NCBI RefSeq assembly: GCF_024721975.1
Contig: NZ_JANQBB010000002.1
Coordinates: forward strand, 620,001-684,000
Source: Paenibacillus endoradicis
GTDB lineage: Bacteria > Bacillota > Bacilli > Paenibacillales > Paenibacillaceae
Length of the DNA: 64,000 bases
Direction of reading: 5' to 3'
Under the pieces are notes generated by a model. That model made no database searches, was not told the origin of the DNA, and saw only the letters and a program-made list of their open reading frames with translations. The translations under genes were made by a program, and so were the position numbers. Positions 52,288 through 62,457 of this stretch are shown here, piece by piece (position 1 is the first letter of the stretch; each line of letters starts with the position of its first letter).

Positions 52288-53175
52288 ATGAGTACTACAA
52301 TGAATGTATCCCTAGTGAGTAATAGTAAAGCTTTGCTTGGTGAAGGGCCTGTTTGGAATACGACAACTGGGCAACTTTATTGGCTTGATATATTAGAACA
52401 TAATTTACATATTCATAATCCTGGACATCCTCAGAATGATGACATCATTACTATTCCACCATATATTAGTTCAGTTATTACTAGACAATCAGGTGGTATC
52501 GTATTAACGCTACAGGATGGTTTCTATAGTTATGATCTATCAACTAGAGAGTTAACATTACTAGCAGAAGTCGAGTCCTCCTTAACGGATAATCGATTCA
52601 ATGATGGTAAATGTGATCCTAGAGGTCGCTATCTTGCAGGTACGATGTCCTTGTCCAACCAGTTATCAAAAGGATCACTTTATTCTATGGATCGTGAATA
52701 CAAAGTTACGACTTTACTGACAGAAGTTAGCATATCTAATGGACTTGCATGGTCTGCCGAAGGCAATACATTATACTTTATTGATACACCTACTAGAAAT
52801 GTAGTTGCTTTTGATTACGAATTAGAAACTGGACATATAAGTAATCGACGAGTTGTCGTTCAAATACCAGACCATCTCGGTTTTCCTGATGGAATGACAA
52901 TCGATGCGGAAGGAATGTTATGGGTAGCACATTGGGGAGGTTGGTGTGTGACAAGATGGAATCCGCTGAACGGCCAATTGCTGCAAACTGTACCAGTCCC
53001 CGCTTCCCAAGTTACTTCTTGTACATTTGGTGGAACTGACTTAGACACCTTATATATTACTACCGCTCGTGTTGGACTTAGTGAGGAAGAACTTTCAAAA
53101 CAGCCTGACGCTGGCGGACTATTCATCATTAAGCTAGGTATTACAGGTACATCATCTACTGCATTTGCAGGATAA
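52288..53175 (+). CDS. SMP-30/gluconolactonase family protein
   Basis: This encodes 295 residues with AAGAGGAG six bases upstream. It is a six-bladed propeller of the SMP-30/regucalcin family: LLGEGPVWNTTTGQLYWLDI (metal Glu), NRFNDGKCDPRGRYLAGTM, SNGLAWSAEGNTLYFIDT and FPDGMTIDAEGMLWVAHWGG (metal Asn/Asp). Such enzymes hydrolyse sugar lactones with a divalent metal. A link to the upstream zwf operon (gluconolactone) is plausible but not shown. It is followed by a Crp-like regulator gene after 47 bases. Confidence 0.94.
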   Translation: MSTTMNVSLVSNSKALLGEGPVWNTTTGQLYWLDILEHNLHIHNPGHPQNDDIITIPPYISSVITRQSGGIVLTLQDGFYSYDLSTRELTLLAEVESSLTDNRFNDGKCDPRGRYLAGTMSLSNQLSKGSLYSMDREYKVTTLLTEVSISNGLAWSAEGNTLYFIDTPTRNVVAFDYELETGHISNRRVVVQIPDHLGFPDGMTIDAEGMLWVAHWGGWCVTRWNPLNGQLLQTVPVPASQVTSCTFGGTDLDTLYITTARVGLSEEELSKQPDAGGLFIIKLGITGTSSTAFAG

Positions 53176-53222
53176 TTAGTATTGTCATATTCATATTCTA
53201 TTACGAATGGAGTAAGTTCACG

Positions 53223-53804
53223 ATGGAAGCAATGTGGGAAGCACTATTTCATCGCTTGCGAAAAGTCTCACCTATCCCTGATGAGGAGCTACTAGCTTTC
53301 AAGGAATTGTCTGTTGCTACAACTATTACTAAAAATGATCATTTCATTAGAGCTGGTGATTTTGCAGATTCCATCGGTTTTTGCGTGAGCGGATTATTTC
53401 GATTTTACTATACTACGCAAGATGGAGATGAATTCAACAAAAGCTTTTGCTCTGGCTATGATTTCATAGCTTCTTACAGTTCATTACTTATCAATGTTCC
53501 CTCTTACTTTTCCATTCAAGCTTTGCGAAATAGTGAAATAATTACGATTCGCTACAAAGACTTTCAATTATTGTACGCTCGGCATGTCTGTTGGGAAAGA
53601 TTAGGGCGGATATTAATAGAGCAGTTATACGTTAAGAAAGAAATGCGGGAGCGTGAACTACTGCTACTTTCCGCTGAATCAAGATACTTGTTATTTCTCG
53701 AAAGGTACGGACACATGGTAAAGCATATTCCGCAATATCATATTGCCTCTTATCTCGGAATAACTCCTGTTGCATTAAGCAGAATTCGCAAAAAGTTAAC
53801 CTAG
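53223..53804 (+). CDS. Crp/Fnr-type regulator
   Basis: This encodes 193 residues. The cNMP-like sensor domain covers ~20-125 (FIRAGDFADSIGFCVSGLFRFYYT). The C-terminal helix-turn-helix is short: QYHIASYLGITPVALSRIRKKL. The typical cAMP-binding arginine-serine pair is not evident, so the effector is unknown. It lies between the SMP-30 and SDR genes on the same strand and may control them. Confidence 0.88.
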   Translation: MEAMWEALFHRLRKVSPIPDEELLAFKELSVATTITKNDHFIRAGDFADSIGFCVSGLFRFYYTTQDGDEFNKSFCSGYDFIASYSSLLINVPSYFSIQALRNSEIITIRYKDFQLLYARHVCWERLGRILIEQLYVKKEMRERELLLLSAESRYLLFLERYGHMVKHIPQYHIASYLGITPVALSRIRKKLT

Positions 53805-53861
53805 GTTAATGAAAAAGTCTCCTCCAACCTCTACAATTAAGTAGAGAAAGGGGAGATTTTT

Positions 53862-54596
53862 TTGAAGCTTACAGGTCATACTATTTTAATAACAGGTGGC
53901 GCAGCAGGCATTGGGCTAGCGTTAACAGGAGAGTTTATTAAGCATGATAATCACATCATCGTCGTCGGCAGAGATAAACATAAACTGGATCAGTTAAAAA
54001 CACGTTATCCAAGCATCACGACGTATATTTGTAATGTAGGAAATGAAGAGGATTTGAATCAACTCGTCAAACAGCTATATGACAATCATCCTCAACTAAA
54101 CATTTTGATTAATAATGCAGGCATACAATATAACTTTTCATTTATAAAAGGTAATCATACCTCGTATCAAATTAATGAAGAAATTGCTGTGAATTTAAAC
54201 GCACCAGTTCTGCTTGTATCGAAACTGCTCCCTTTACTTGCCCGTCAGAGAGAAGCAGCAATCGTTAATGTTTCATCGGGATTAGGTCTAGTTCCGAAAA
54301 AATCTGCCCCTGTATACTGCGCAACTAAGGCTGCTTTGCATATATTCACGAAAGCTCTTCGCTATCAACTTGTAAATACGAATATAAAAGTATTTGAAAT
54401 TATCCCACCTGTGGTAGATACGAATATGACAATAGGCAGAGGAAATAATAAAATTTCAACAGATGAGCTGGCTTCGCAATTTCTTGCATTCTTCCAAAAA
54501 GATCGATTTGAAGTTCCTATTGGTAAAGTGAAATGGCTAATAGTAATTAATCGCTTGTTCCCTTCCATTGCAGAGCGAATATTGAAGTACAGCTAG
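53862..54596 (+). CDS. Short-chain dehydrogenase/reductase
   Basis: This encodes 244 residues starting at TTG with AAAGGGGA upstream. Classical SDR motifs: the cofactor loop TGGAAGIGLAL, NNAGIQYN, VSSGLGLVPKKSAPVYCATKAAL containing the catalytic Ser, Tyr and Lys (given only by landmark), and PPVVDTNM. The closest group I recognise is the DltE-like SDRs. Substrate cannot be inferred. A terminator follows. Confidence 0.93.
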   Translation: MKLTGHTILITGGAAGIGLALTGEFIKHDNHIIVVGRDKHKLDQLKTRYPSITTYICNVGNEEDLNQLVKQLYDNHPQLNILINNAGIQYNFSFIKGNHTSYQINEEIAVNLNAPVLLVSKLLPLLARQREAAIVNVSSGLGLVPKKSAPVYCATKAALHIFTKALRYQLVNTNIKVFEIIPPVVDTNMTIGRGNNKISTDELASQFLAFFQKDRFEVPIGKVKWLIVINRLFPSIAERILKYS

Positions 54597-54643
54597 ACAA
54601 TAAGAAGTTAGATAATAACTTGTAAGAAGTGAATTAAACATTA

Positions 54644-54677
54644 ATAAGGATAGCCCCTCTTGAAAGGCTATCCTTAT
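54644..54677 (+). terminator. Terminator after SDR gene
   Basis: ATAAGGATAGCC (54644-54655) pairs exactly with GGCTATCCTTAT (54666-54677), 10-base loop. Confidence 0.75.
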
Positions 54678-54841
54678 CGTAATCATCGTTATTGATCCGG
54701 TTGCTGCAACCCATTTCAATGATAAACAAAGAGAATTTGGTTGTCAGACATTAAACCATTCTTACTTCCCCAGTATGCCATTGCTTTTTGTAATCTAACG
54801 GGGAGCTTTATCGTATTGCCTGGTATGCGGAGTAATATTAA

Positions 54842-54990
54842 ACACAAGACTGGATTACAAGAAATCAAGTTAGATATGCTAATGATGGTTACGGATTATG
54901 GGCAGTATGTCTCAAAGAAACGAATCAAATCATCGGAGACTGCGGTCTTGTCAAACAAATCGTAAATGACAGAACAGAGTCGAAATTGGG
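54842..54990 (+). pseudogene. GNAT acetyltransferase remnant
   Basis: One frame reads DWITRNQVRYANDGYGLWAV then CLKETNQIIGDCGLVKQIV, a clear match to the central segment of GNAT family N-acetyltransferases (GLWAV-LKETN-IGDCGL). The N-terminal ~50 and C-terminal ~70 residues are missing: a stop precedes it at 54839 and the frame runs into unrelated AT-rich sequence after ~54980. No start or ribosome binding site is present. Confidence 0.6.
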
Positions 54991-55056
54991 TTCACTAAGG
55001 AAAAAGAAACCTTTATTTTCGGTAAAAATCATTGTATTTATTCTAATATAGTGTGA

Positions 55057-55719
55057 CTATGCTTGTTGATATTCCTTTACTCTGTATACACAATTTCTTC
55101 CGCCCACCAAAATATGCTCTTCCCTTTCGATCAAAACATGATTTCCAAGAATCGATTGAAAAAGTTTTAATTCATTGTTACATAAACCAGTACATGCAGC
55201 AGCAGCTTCACAGATCGGACAGTGCTTCTCAATTAATAAGAAACTCCCATCGTCTTGCTCCTTGACCTCTGCCATATATCCTTCCTTAGTTCGAATGGTA
55301 GCTAGTTTATCTAGTTTTCCCCTAACACTCGATGTATCTCCAATGTGCTGCAAATACTGCTCTTGCATATTTTTATCTCGGACAGCGAGAAGCTTATCTA
55401 GTCCCTCTTTTCCGAAAGCCTCTCTCATGGAATGAATTAAACTGACTGATAACTCCGAATAGCCACTTGGAAAGAAACGATTAGCCTCAGATGTCAACTT
55501 CCATAACTTCGCTGGTCTTCCCATAGGACGGGCTTCTTCTTCATAAATGACTAGTCCTTCTTCAAAGAGTCCATTAAGATGCTGACGAATAGCCATTCCC
55601 GATAATGAAAATTCGGTGGACAGTGCCATAACATCCATCGCTCCCTGTTGCTTAAGCAGATTAATAATCCCTCTCCGGGTTCTAATTGAAGCTTCTTTAT
55701 TCGATTCATTCCGTTTCAT
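55057..55719 (-). CDS. SufR-like helix-turn-helix regulator with cysteine cluster
   Basis: This encodes 220 residues with AAAGGGGG upstream. The N-terminal DNA-binding domain (~12-70) includes LKQQGAMDVMALSTEFSLSG and the wing EEARPMGRPAKLWKLT. The C-terminal region has HCPICEAAAACTGLCNNELKLF and GGRNCVYRV: cysteines spaced C-x2-C-x6-C-x3-C plus one more, the pattern of SufR-like regulators that hold an iron-sulfur cluster. It is divergent from an MFS gene, which it probably regulates; this is inference. Confidence 0.9.
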   Translation of the reverse strand: MKRNESNKEASIRTRRGIINLLKQQGAMDVMALSTEFSLSGMAIRQHLNGLFEEGLVIYEEEARPMGRPAKLWKLTSEANRFFPSGYSELSVSLIHSMREAFGKEGLDKLLAVRDKNMQEQYLQHIGDTSSVRGKLDKLATIRTKEGYMAEVKEQDDGSFLLIEKHCPICEAAAACTGLCNNELKLFQSILGNHVLIEREEHILVGGRNCVYRVKEYQQA

Positions 55720-55885
55720 ATAAAATCCCCCTTTAAGTTAATTACCTCAAGGTCACTCCTTACATTTTAAATATAAATGTTGACAAAGTCAAAAACAAAC
55801 TGTAGATTTTACTTTATAAACATTTATCTTTACAAAGTATTCAGATCTGTATTATACATAAAATTTCTTTTGGAGGACACATCTT

Positions 55886-57235
55886 ATGAGTAATCATCAA
55901 AGTATTTTCAGCCCACGTTATTTTGCATTAACGATAGGAATTATCCTCTCTGTCATGGCTGTTGGATTCGAGGGCCTAGCAGTAACTACGATTGCCCCTG
56001 CGATCGCAAGTGATCTAAACGGCATTGAATTGTTTGGATGGATATTCAGTACTTACTTGCTTGCCCAGATTATTGGCACATTAGTTGTAGGTCGTATTAT
56101 TGACATCAAAGGACCAGCTACACCTTTTACTTTTGCACTCGTATTATTTATCGCAGGACTTGTCATTGCTGCAATAGCAACCGATATGTTTATCATGATC
56201 ATTGCACGAGCGATGCAAGGTCTAGGTGCTGGCGCTATGATGACATGCGTTTACACTGCGATTTCATTAAGTTATCCAGATGAATTACGTGCTAAGATAT
56301 TAGGTGCATTTGGGACAGCCTACGTTCTACCTTCTATGCTCGGTCCATACATTGCAGGCTTAATTGCAAATCAGTGGTCATGGAGATATGTGTTTTGGGG
56401 TATATTACCGATCCTCGTTTTATCAGCAATACTAAGTTTACCGGCCTTCAGAAAATTAACTGCTAAAGGTTCTCAAGAAGGAAACGGAACTTCCTCAACC
56501 TGGATGGCTGTGTTATTAACGATAGGTACAGGAGTTTTTCTAATTGGTCTAGGAATGCTACCGAAGTTATTAGGGATTGGGCTTAGTATAGTAGGCATGG
56601 CGATAATGATACAGCCGTTACGTAAATTATTACCGAAGGGAACCCTTGCATTCCAAAGAGGTCTACCGGCTATTCTTGCGACACGTGGACTGTTCTTCGC
56701 AGCATATGTCAGCACACAAAATTTCCTTGTATTAGCTTTAATAGAGGTAAAAGGCTTATCTCCAGATAAAGCAGGATTAGTAGTAGCTAGCGCTGCACTA
56801 AGTTGGTGCATCTTTGCTTATCTTCAAGGACGATGGGATACGGCAGATCAAGGTAAGGGACGAAATCGAAGAATTGTTTTGGGCGTACTGTTACTTATCC
56901 TTGGATTCACTTGCGTATTTTGGATTCCGGCTGTAACGGTTACGATCGCAGTTATTGGACAAATCATTGCGGGGATTGGTATGGGATTAGCACATCCGAC
57001 AAGCGGCGCAGTAGCATTTGCCCATGCTGGAGAAACAGGAGCTGGCGCAACTTCCGCAAATCTACAATTTGCAGACTCTTTCACACCAGGTGTCATTATT
57101 GGTATAGGTGGAGCTATTATTGCTATAACTCAAGCTTCTGGTATGACGATGCAAGCTGGATTAATTGTAACGATGGGTTTTCACCTATTGTTAATCATAT
57201 TAAGTTTCTTCGCTAGTACGAGAATAGCAAAGTAA
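55886..57235 (+). CDS. MFS drug-type exporter
   Basis: This encodes 449 residues with TTGGAGGA upstream. It is an integral membrane protein of the DHA2-like MFS group, ~12-14 helices, starting YFALTIGIILSVMAVGFEGL, with WIFSTYLLAQIIGTLVVGRI and the motif-A-like GRIIDIKGP. ARAMQGLGAGAMMTCVYTAI is the motif-B/C region typical of drug exporters. It exports an unknown compound with protons. Divergent from the SufR-like regulator; convergent with another MFS gene. Confidence 0.93.
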   Translation: MSNHQSIFSPRYFALTIGIILSVMAVGFEGLAVTTIAPAIASDLNGIELFGWIFSTYLLAQIIGTLVVGRIIDIKGPATPFTFALVLFIAGLVIAAIATDMFIMIIARAMQGLGAGAMMTCVYTAISLSYPDELRAKILGAFGTAYVLPSMLGPYIAGLIANQWSWRYVFWGILPILVLSAILSLPAFRKLTAKGSQEGNGTSSTWMAVLLTIGTGVFLIGLGMLPKLLGIGLSIVGMAIMIQPLRKLLPKGTLAFQRGLPAILATRGLFFAAYVSTQNFLVLALIEVKGLSPDKAGLVVASAALSWCIFAYLQGRWDTADQGKGRNRRIVLGVLLLILGFTCVFWIPAVTVTIAVIGQIIAGIGMGLAHPTSGAVAFAHAGETGAGATSANLQFADSFTPGVIIGIGGAIIAITQASGMTMQAGLIVTMGFHLLLIILSFFASTRIAK

Positions 57236-57264
57236 CTATCCGGATAATTACAACCACAACAAAA

Positions 57265-57285
57265 AAGAGGGTTCATCACCCTCTT
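57265..57285. terminator. Bidirectional terminator between convergent MFS genes
   Basis: AAGAGGGT (57265-57272) pairs with ACCCTCTT (57278-57285), A-run upstream, T-run downstream. Confidence 0.85.
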
Positions 57286-57312
57286 AACTTTTTTCGCCCT
57301 GTATTCAACGAA

Positions 57313-58527
57313 TCAGTTCTCTGCTCCAATCAATCGATTGCGACCTGCAGCAACACCAAAAACAAGCAACAACATCGTGATAACTAGCAGTACGATTAGT
57401 GGTACATTCCATCCATTCGTCAAATCATGTAAAGCGCCGAATAATATTGGTCCTATCGCTGCCAATAGATATCCTACAGATTGAGCCATACCCGATAATT
57501 CAGCTGCATCATGTGCATTAGTCGTTCTTAGTCCAAATAAAGTCATCGCAATACTGAATGCACAACCTGAACCAATTCCTATAAAAATTGCCCACAGAAG
57601 AACCCGATCATTTCCAGATAGTAGACCTCCAATACCAACAGTGAAAGAAAGTGCAGTTATTATGGTTAGTGTGATTTGATTTTTCATACGTCCAGCAATA
57701 ATAGGGACAATAAAAGTAACAGGTAGTAAAGCAAGTTGCATTATAGATAGTATCCATCCTGCATCATCCGAACTTATCCCTTGTGTTTTGAGTATATCTG
57801 GAAGCCAAGATACGATAACGTAGAAAAGCATAGATTGTAACCCCATGAATAGAGTCACATACCAAGCTAATGGAGACTTCCACAAATTCGTTCGGTGTTC
57901 AGTCGCCGTCGCTGTTTTCACTTTAATTTGCTGATGTTTTAATTGCGGAATCCAGAAGAGAAGAGCTACAAATGCTAGGATGCCCCAAATACCTAAAGCC
58001 CCTTTCCAACCTAATCCTGATTGATTAGCCAGCGGTACACTAATTCCTGAGGCAATAGCACCACTTAGATTCATTGCCACGGAATAAACACCGATCATTA
58101 TTCCGATCTGCAAAGGATATTTTTCTTTGATTAAACTTGGCATCAATACATTGCAAATGGAAATTGCAAGTCCCAAAATCAATGTCCCCATTAACATTGA
58201 ACCTATATTCCACGCTGAACGTAAACCAATGCCTATGACTAGCAACACTAGCGCTCCAAACAGAACTTTAGATATACCATATTTGCGAGCCAATTTCGGT
58301 GCAAGCGGCGATAGCAAGGCAAACGCAATTAATGGGAGCGTAGTAATCAAGCCAGCTAATGTATTCGATATACCCAAATCGTCACGAATAATCGATATTA
58401 AAGGACCTACCGAAGTTAAAGGAGCACGTAAATTCATTGCGATTAATACTATTCCTATAAGTAGTAACCAGCGTGTAATCTGCGAGCCCGCATTTGTTGT
58501 AATCATATGATGTTGTTCGGACTTCAC
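57313..58527 (-). CDS. CynX/NimT-type MFS transporter
   Basis: This encodes 404 residues starting at GTG with GGAGGA seven bases upstream. Twelve predicted helices and the cyanate-permease-like pattern: LLLIGIVLIAMNLRAPLTSV, GLITTLPLIAFALLSPLAPK and LMPSLIKEKYPLQIGIMIGV. The family includes nitroimidazole and cyanate transporters; substrate here unknown. It is monocistronic. Confidence 0.92.
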   Translation of the reverse strand: MKSEQHHMITTNAGSQITRWLLLIGIVLIAMNLRAPLTSVGPLISIIRDDLGISNTLAGLITTLPLIAFALLSPLAPKLARKYGISKVLFGALVLLVIGIGLRSAWNIGSMLMGTLILGLAISICNVLMPSLIKEKYPLQIGIMIGVYSVAMNLSGAIASGISVPLANQSGLGWKGALGIWGILAFVALLFWIPQLKHQQIKVKTATATEHRTNLWKSPLAWYVTLFMGLQSMLFYVIVSWLPDILKTQGISSDDAGWILSIMQLALLPVTFIVPIIAGRMKNQITLTIITALSFTVGIGGLLSGNDRVLLWAIFIGIGSGCAFSIAMTLFGLRTTNAHDAAELSGMAQSVGYLLAAIGPILFGALHDLTNGWNVPLIVLLVITMLLLVFGVAAGRNRLIGAEN

Positions 58528-58718
58528 TTATATTTCCTCCATATCCATTGCTTCTAGTATTTCGGTTAACACTGTCTTATCTACACTTCAGGAAGATAAG
58601 ATGAATTCAATGCTAACATATTATAAATTATTTGAAAACTAATTGTAACTTTGATTGAACGCTACTATTTTTTCCAATGTTATAGAGGTATTTTACTTGT
58701 AATGTCAATCAAATTAAA

Positions 58719-58753
58719 AAAGTAGCCACTTCATCATTTGAAGTGGCTACTTT
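58719..58753 (-). terminator. Terminator of chemoreceptor gene
   Basis: AAAGTAGCCACTTCA (58719-58733) pairs exactly with TGAAGTGGCTACTTT (58739-58753), 5-base loop. It lies 31 bases past the stop. Confidence 0.88.
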
Positions 58754-58783
58754 CCTGCTAGATACTATAATTTAAATCATTTA

Positions 58784-60562
58784 TTATAACTTAAATTCAT
58801 TGACGATACTACGCATCTTATCTGACATCTCTCGCAGACTATGGGACGATGCTGATATCTCTTCGATAGATGCAAGCTGTTCTTCGACGCTTGCATAAAT
58901 CGTTTGTGTAGCAGAAGCAGAGTGAAGTGACACTTTCTCCACTTCGATAACCGAATCAGATATTTGCTTCGAACTCGCTGACATCTGCTCCACTGCAGCA
59001 GCAGATTCTTTCACTTGATCAACAACTGTTCGAGTTGCTTCCAAGATCCTCTCAAAAGCTTTCCCTGTTTCATCAATAGATTGAACTCCTGCTGCTACTT
59101 CACTTTGACCTTTATTCATTGATTCATGGGCACTTCCGATATTTCGTCTAATTTCCTCAATCGTTATAGAAATCTGCTCTACAGCTTCACTTGTTTGACC
59201 TGCTAATTTACGGACTTCATTAGCCACCACTGCAAATCCTCTACCATGCTCTCCTGATCGAGCGGCTTCAATAGCAGCGTTAAGTGCCAGCAAATTCGTA
59301 TGTTCAGAAATAGCCTTAATCGTGCTGACGATTGTTCCAATCTCTTCTGAATGTTCATTAAGACCAGAAACAGCAATACTTAGCTCATTCACAGTTCCAC
59401 TTACTGCTTTTATTTGCATAGAAGAGTTAATAATAAGTTGATTACCAGCATTGGCTTCTTCTAACGTCTGAATAGACATCTGATAGGCTTGACTAGAAGC
59501 TTCGGACACTCGCTCAATACCACTTACTAATTCTTCAATATCCTGTGAAGACTCTTGTGCAGCATTAACTTGTATCTCATTATTGTTTGCCAGATCATTA
59601 ATTGATGATGACGTCTGATGGAGTGCCTCAGTTGTTTCATCTAATGTTGCTGATAACTGGTTAGATGAAGATGCCAACACATTCGAACTTGACGATAAAC
59701 TCCCAACTAATTGACGAATATTCCCTAGTAATTGATTGAATGAACTTGCCAATTGACCAACCTCATCACGGTTACGTACATTCAATTCTTCAACTCTTAA
59801 ATCACCTTGAGCTATTCTTTCAGCCTCACGTGCTATACGGGTAATTGGTTTAGAGATATGTTGGGCAAATAAGAGAATCACGACAGTACCAATTATTACA
59901 CATACGATCAATGTGATGATGATACCTTTGAAAATATTTGTTTGCCCGGTATTATAATCTTGCATATAAGAACCAGCTGCTACTATCCATCCTGAAGATG
60001 GGGATAACTTAGCATACGTTATTTTGAGTGCTTCTTTCCCCGCATCATTAGACGAATTTTCTGATTTAGGTAGCGGCCAATTATAATAAGTAGTTCCTCC
60101 ACCCTTCAGGGCTACCTCTATTAAATTCTGTATGTAATACGTTCCATCAGAAGTTTGTTTATCCCAAATGTTCTCACCTTCAAGCAAGGGATGCGCCAGA
60201 AGTTTTCCTTTGTTATCTAATATGAAAAAGTAACCATTTGATCCAAGATCGAAAGAGTCATTAATCGGACGAGTACCATCCTCATTTTTCTTCCCAAGAA
60301 GCATAGTTCGTACCTGTTCATGAGCATCCTCTTCTGTCAACAGTCCCAATTGAACGGAGTTTTCCAGATTTTCAATCAATGCTATCGCCAAGTTTACACT
60401 TGTACTTAATTTACTCTCAATTAAGGCATCTGTTTCTTTAATTGAAGCATTGTAAGCGACGCCTCCTAAAATTAAAACGGGAAGGATAAGTAAGGATAGT
60501 GACATCAAAAGCAGTTTTTTGCGAATCGTTAATCTCAGCGCCGTACGTGTAACTTTTTTCAT
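58784..60562 (-). CDS. Methyl-accepting chemotaxis protein with Cache sensor
   Basis: This encodes 592 residues. TM1 is at ~15-35 ([20 protein letters not shown]). An extracellular single-Cache domain (to ~220) carries [22 protein letters not shown]2 is at ~228-250 and a HAMP domain follows (~250-305, [20 protein letters not shown]). The signalling domain has the hallmark hairpin [20 protein letters not shown] and [14 protein letters not shown]. It senses a small extracellular ligand (often organic acids or amino acids) and signals to CheA. Only a weak GGGG site precedes the ATG. No che genes in the window. Confidence 0.95.
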   Translation of the reverse strand: MKKVTRTALRLTIRKKLLLMSLSLLILPVLILGGVAYNASIKETDALIESKLSTSVNLAIALIENLENSVQLGLLTEEDAHEQVRTMLLGKKNEDGTRPINDSFDLGSNGYFFILDNKGKLLAHPLLEGENIWDKQTSDGTYYIQNLIEVALKGGGTTYYNWPLPKSENSSNDAGKEALKITYAKLSPSSGWIVAAGSYMQDYNTGQTNIFKGIIITLIVCVIIGTVVILLFAQHISKPITRIAREAERIAQGDLRVEELNVRNRDEVGQLASSFNQLLGNIRQLVGSLSSSSNVLASSSNQLSATLDETTEALHQTSSSINDLANNNEIQVNAAQESSQDIEELVSGIERVSEASSQAYQMSIQTLEEANAGNQLIINSSMQIKAVSGTVNELSIAVSGLNEHSEEIGTIVSTIKAISEHTNLLALNAAIEAARSGEHGRGFAVVANEVRKLAGQTSEAVEQISITIEEIRRNIGSAHESMNKGQSEVAAGVQSIDETGKAFERILEATRTVVDQVKESAAAVEQMSASSKQISDSVIEVEKVSLHSASATQTIYASVEEQLASIEEISASSHSLREMSDKMRSIVNEFKL

Positions 60563-60824
60563 TTTCTACGCCCCGCATCCAATTATCTATAATAACAGCA
60601 CAATACTATAGTACTAAAATTGGAAAAATTAATCAAAAGAAACTTGTTATTACTGATAAAAAGATCTTTTTTTTACATTTACACAAAATTTATATAGTTC
60701 TTTCGTCTTATTCAATAAGTGTTCAGAGTATGTTGGTAAAGCCCAGTAATCTACCCTATTCTACATCCCTCATCAAATGTTAGAATAGAATTATGAAGTT
60801 CAATATATATAAGGAGCATATCAA

Positions 60825-62285
60825 TTGAGATTACATCCTATTTACTTTTTACGTATAACAGGTCTTCTAGATGGTATTTCATTGTTAGTATTACTAGGTA
60901 TTGCTATGCCTTTGAAATATATTTGGGGAATAGACCAAGCGGTAACGATTATGGGGAGTATTCATGGTGGAATTTTCATAACCTATGTACTGACTATACT
61001 ATTTGCTGCAGTTCGAGTGAAATGGAGCATACTATGGCCTGTTGCTGCCCTAATCGCAGCTTTTATACCATTCGCAAACTTTGTCCTCGATTGGAAACTG
61101 AAGAAGGCCCAAGTCAACTATAGTGTTCAACCTTTTAACTACGCTCTAATTGTGTATAGTATTGTGTTCTTTTCTTTTATAGATTTGTTCGCACAACTAC
61201 CAGTCATGAGCACATTTGCAACTTCTGTAGGCACTAGTACGTTTCTCGTAGGTTTTATCGTTGGCTTATATTCATTAACTAATACGTTCGGCAATATTTT
61301 ATCTGGTATTATGACTGATAAAGTGGGACCTTTCAAAATACTTATGATTGGTTTGCTATTAACGAGTAGTGCATTATTACTTTACCGATTCGTCGATTCA
61401 CCTGCATTATTAATCGTCGTTCGAATCATACACGGTTTTGTTGCTGGTCTCATTGTTCCCGCTGCATTTACATTCTCTGCGAATAGTACGATCAAAGAAC
61501 AGCAAGGAAAAAAAGTCGCCTTCACAGGTACATTTGTCGGACTAGCTGCTATTATAGGTCCAGCTTTCAGCGGAATATTAGCAAGCAAAACATCCGTTCC
61601 ATTCGTCTTTACATGTGTCGCTTTATTAGGACTATTACTAGCTATACTGGCTGCTATTTTTCTGCGTAAGCACAATCTATTGAAAAAAGATAACAGCCAA
61701 ACGAACCTTCAATTAACCGGCACGATCTTCAATGCAGGTGTACTTAAAGCATATTTAGGTGCATTTTTCTTAATGTTCTCTCAAGGTGTTATTGCTTATT
61801 TACTACCTTTGCATGTTCAATCACTCGGTTATGATTCAAGATTAAGTGGCACATTAATGAGTACTTTCGGAATCGTTGCTGTACTAATTTTTGTGCTTCC
61901 TACTAACCGAATTTTCGATCGGGTTGCTCCATCAAAAACGATGACTATTGGCATTGGTTTAATGGGAATTAGTCAGCTGTTAATTAGTCAATCAACGACG
62001 AACCTATCACTTCACGTTGTTTTGGGTCTGTACGGAGTAGGTTTTGCCCTTTTGTTCCCATCTATTAATACGATGCTCATTAAAGCTACTCCAGCAGAAC
62101 TACGTGGAAAAGCTTATGGTTATTTCTACGCTGCATTCTCTTTAGGGGTTGTTGCAGGATCTTCCGTTTTAGGCTGGCTACCTTTAACCATCACTGAAGG
62201 GTTTGTGTTAACAGGAATTATTCTGTTGCTATTTGCAACTTATGTCATCTTCAACAAGCATAGAGACCTCACTTTGAATCACTAG
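60825..62285 (+). CDS. DUF3817 domain fused to an MFS transporter
   Basis: This encodes 486 residues starting at TTG with AAGGAG eight bases upstream. Residues 1-~92 are a DUF3817 membrane domain (FLRITGLLDGISLLVLLGIA, MGSIHGGIFITYVLTILFAA), usually a stand-alone protein in Firmicutes. Residues ~100-486 form a complete MFS carrier with motif A at GIMTDKVGPFKI. The fusion suggests that DUF3817 and this transporter act together. Substrate unknown. Confidence 0.92.
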   Translation: MRLHPIYFLRITGLLDGISLLVLLGIAMPLKYIWGIDQAVTIMGSIHGGIFITYVLTILFAAVRVKWSILWPVAALIAAFIPFANFVLDWKLKKAQVNYSVQPFNYALIVYSIVFFSFIDLFAQLPVMSTFATSVGTSTFLVGFIVGLYSLTNTFGNILSGIMTDKVGPFKILMIGLLLTSSALLLYRFVDSPALLIVVRIIHGFVAGLIVPAAFTFSANSTIKEQQGKKVAFTGTFVGLAAIIGPAFSGILASKTSVPFVFTCVALLGLLLAILAAIFLRKHNLLKKDNSQTNLQLTGTIFNAGVLKAYLGAFFLMFSQGVIAYLLPLHVQSLGYDSRLSGTLMSTFGIVAVLIFVLPTNRIFDRVAPSKTMTIGIGLMGISQLLISQSTTNLSLHVVLGLYGVGFALLFPSINTMLIKATPAELRGKAYGYFYAAFSLGVVAGSSVLGWLPLTITEGFVLTGIILLLFATYVIFNKHRDLTLNH

Positions 62286-62347
62286 CGTCGATAAAGTTGA
62301 TTGGAGCGGTGAGAGGTACCAGCAATGCTGATCTAACTAATAAATTA

Positions 62348-62391
62348 GGGGATATGCTTAACGTCGATACATTGACGTTAAGCATATCCCC
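62348..62391 (+). terminator. Terminator of DUF3817-MFS gene
   Basis: GGGGATATGCTTAACGTC (62348-62365) pairs exactly with GACGTTAAGCATATCCCC (62374-62391), then TTTTGTT. Confidence 0.9.
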
Positions 62392-62457
62392 TTTTGTTAA
62401 ATGTTGATGTCAGAATTAAAATATATCTTCAACAACTGTACTCGCGACTATAGATAG

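Noticed and set aside
54741..54965. 74-residue plus-strand ORF as a gene
   Set aside because: The GNAT remnant lies in a different frame across the same bases; this ORF has no family resemblance.
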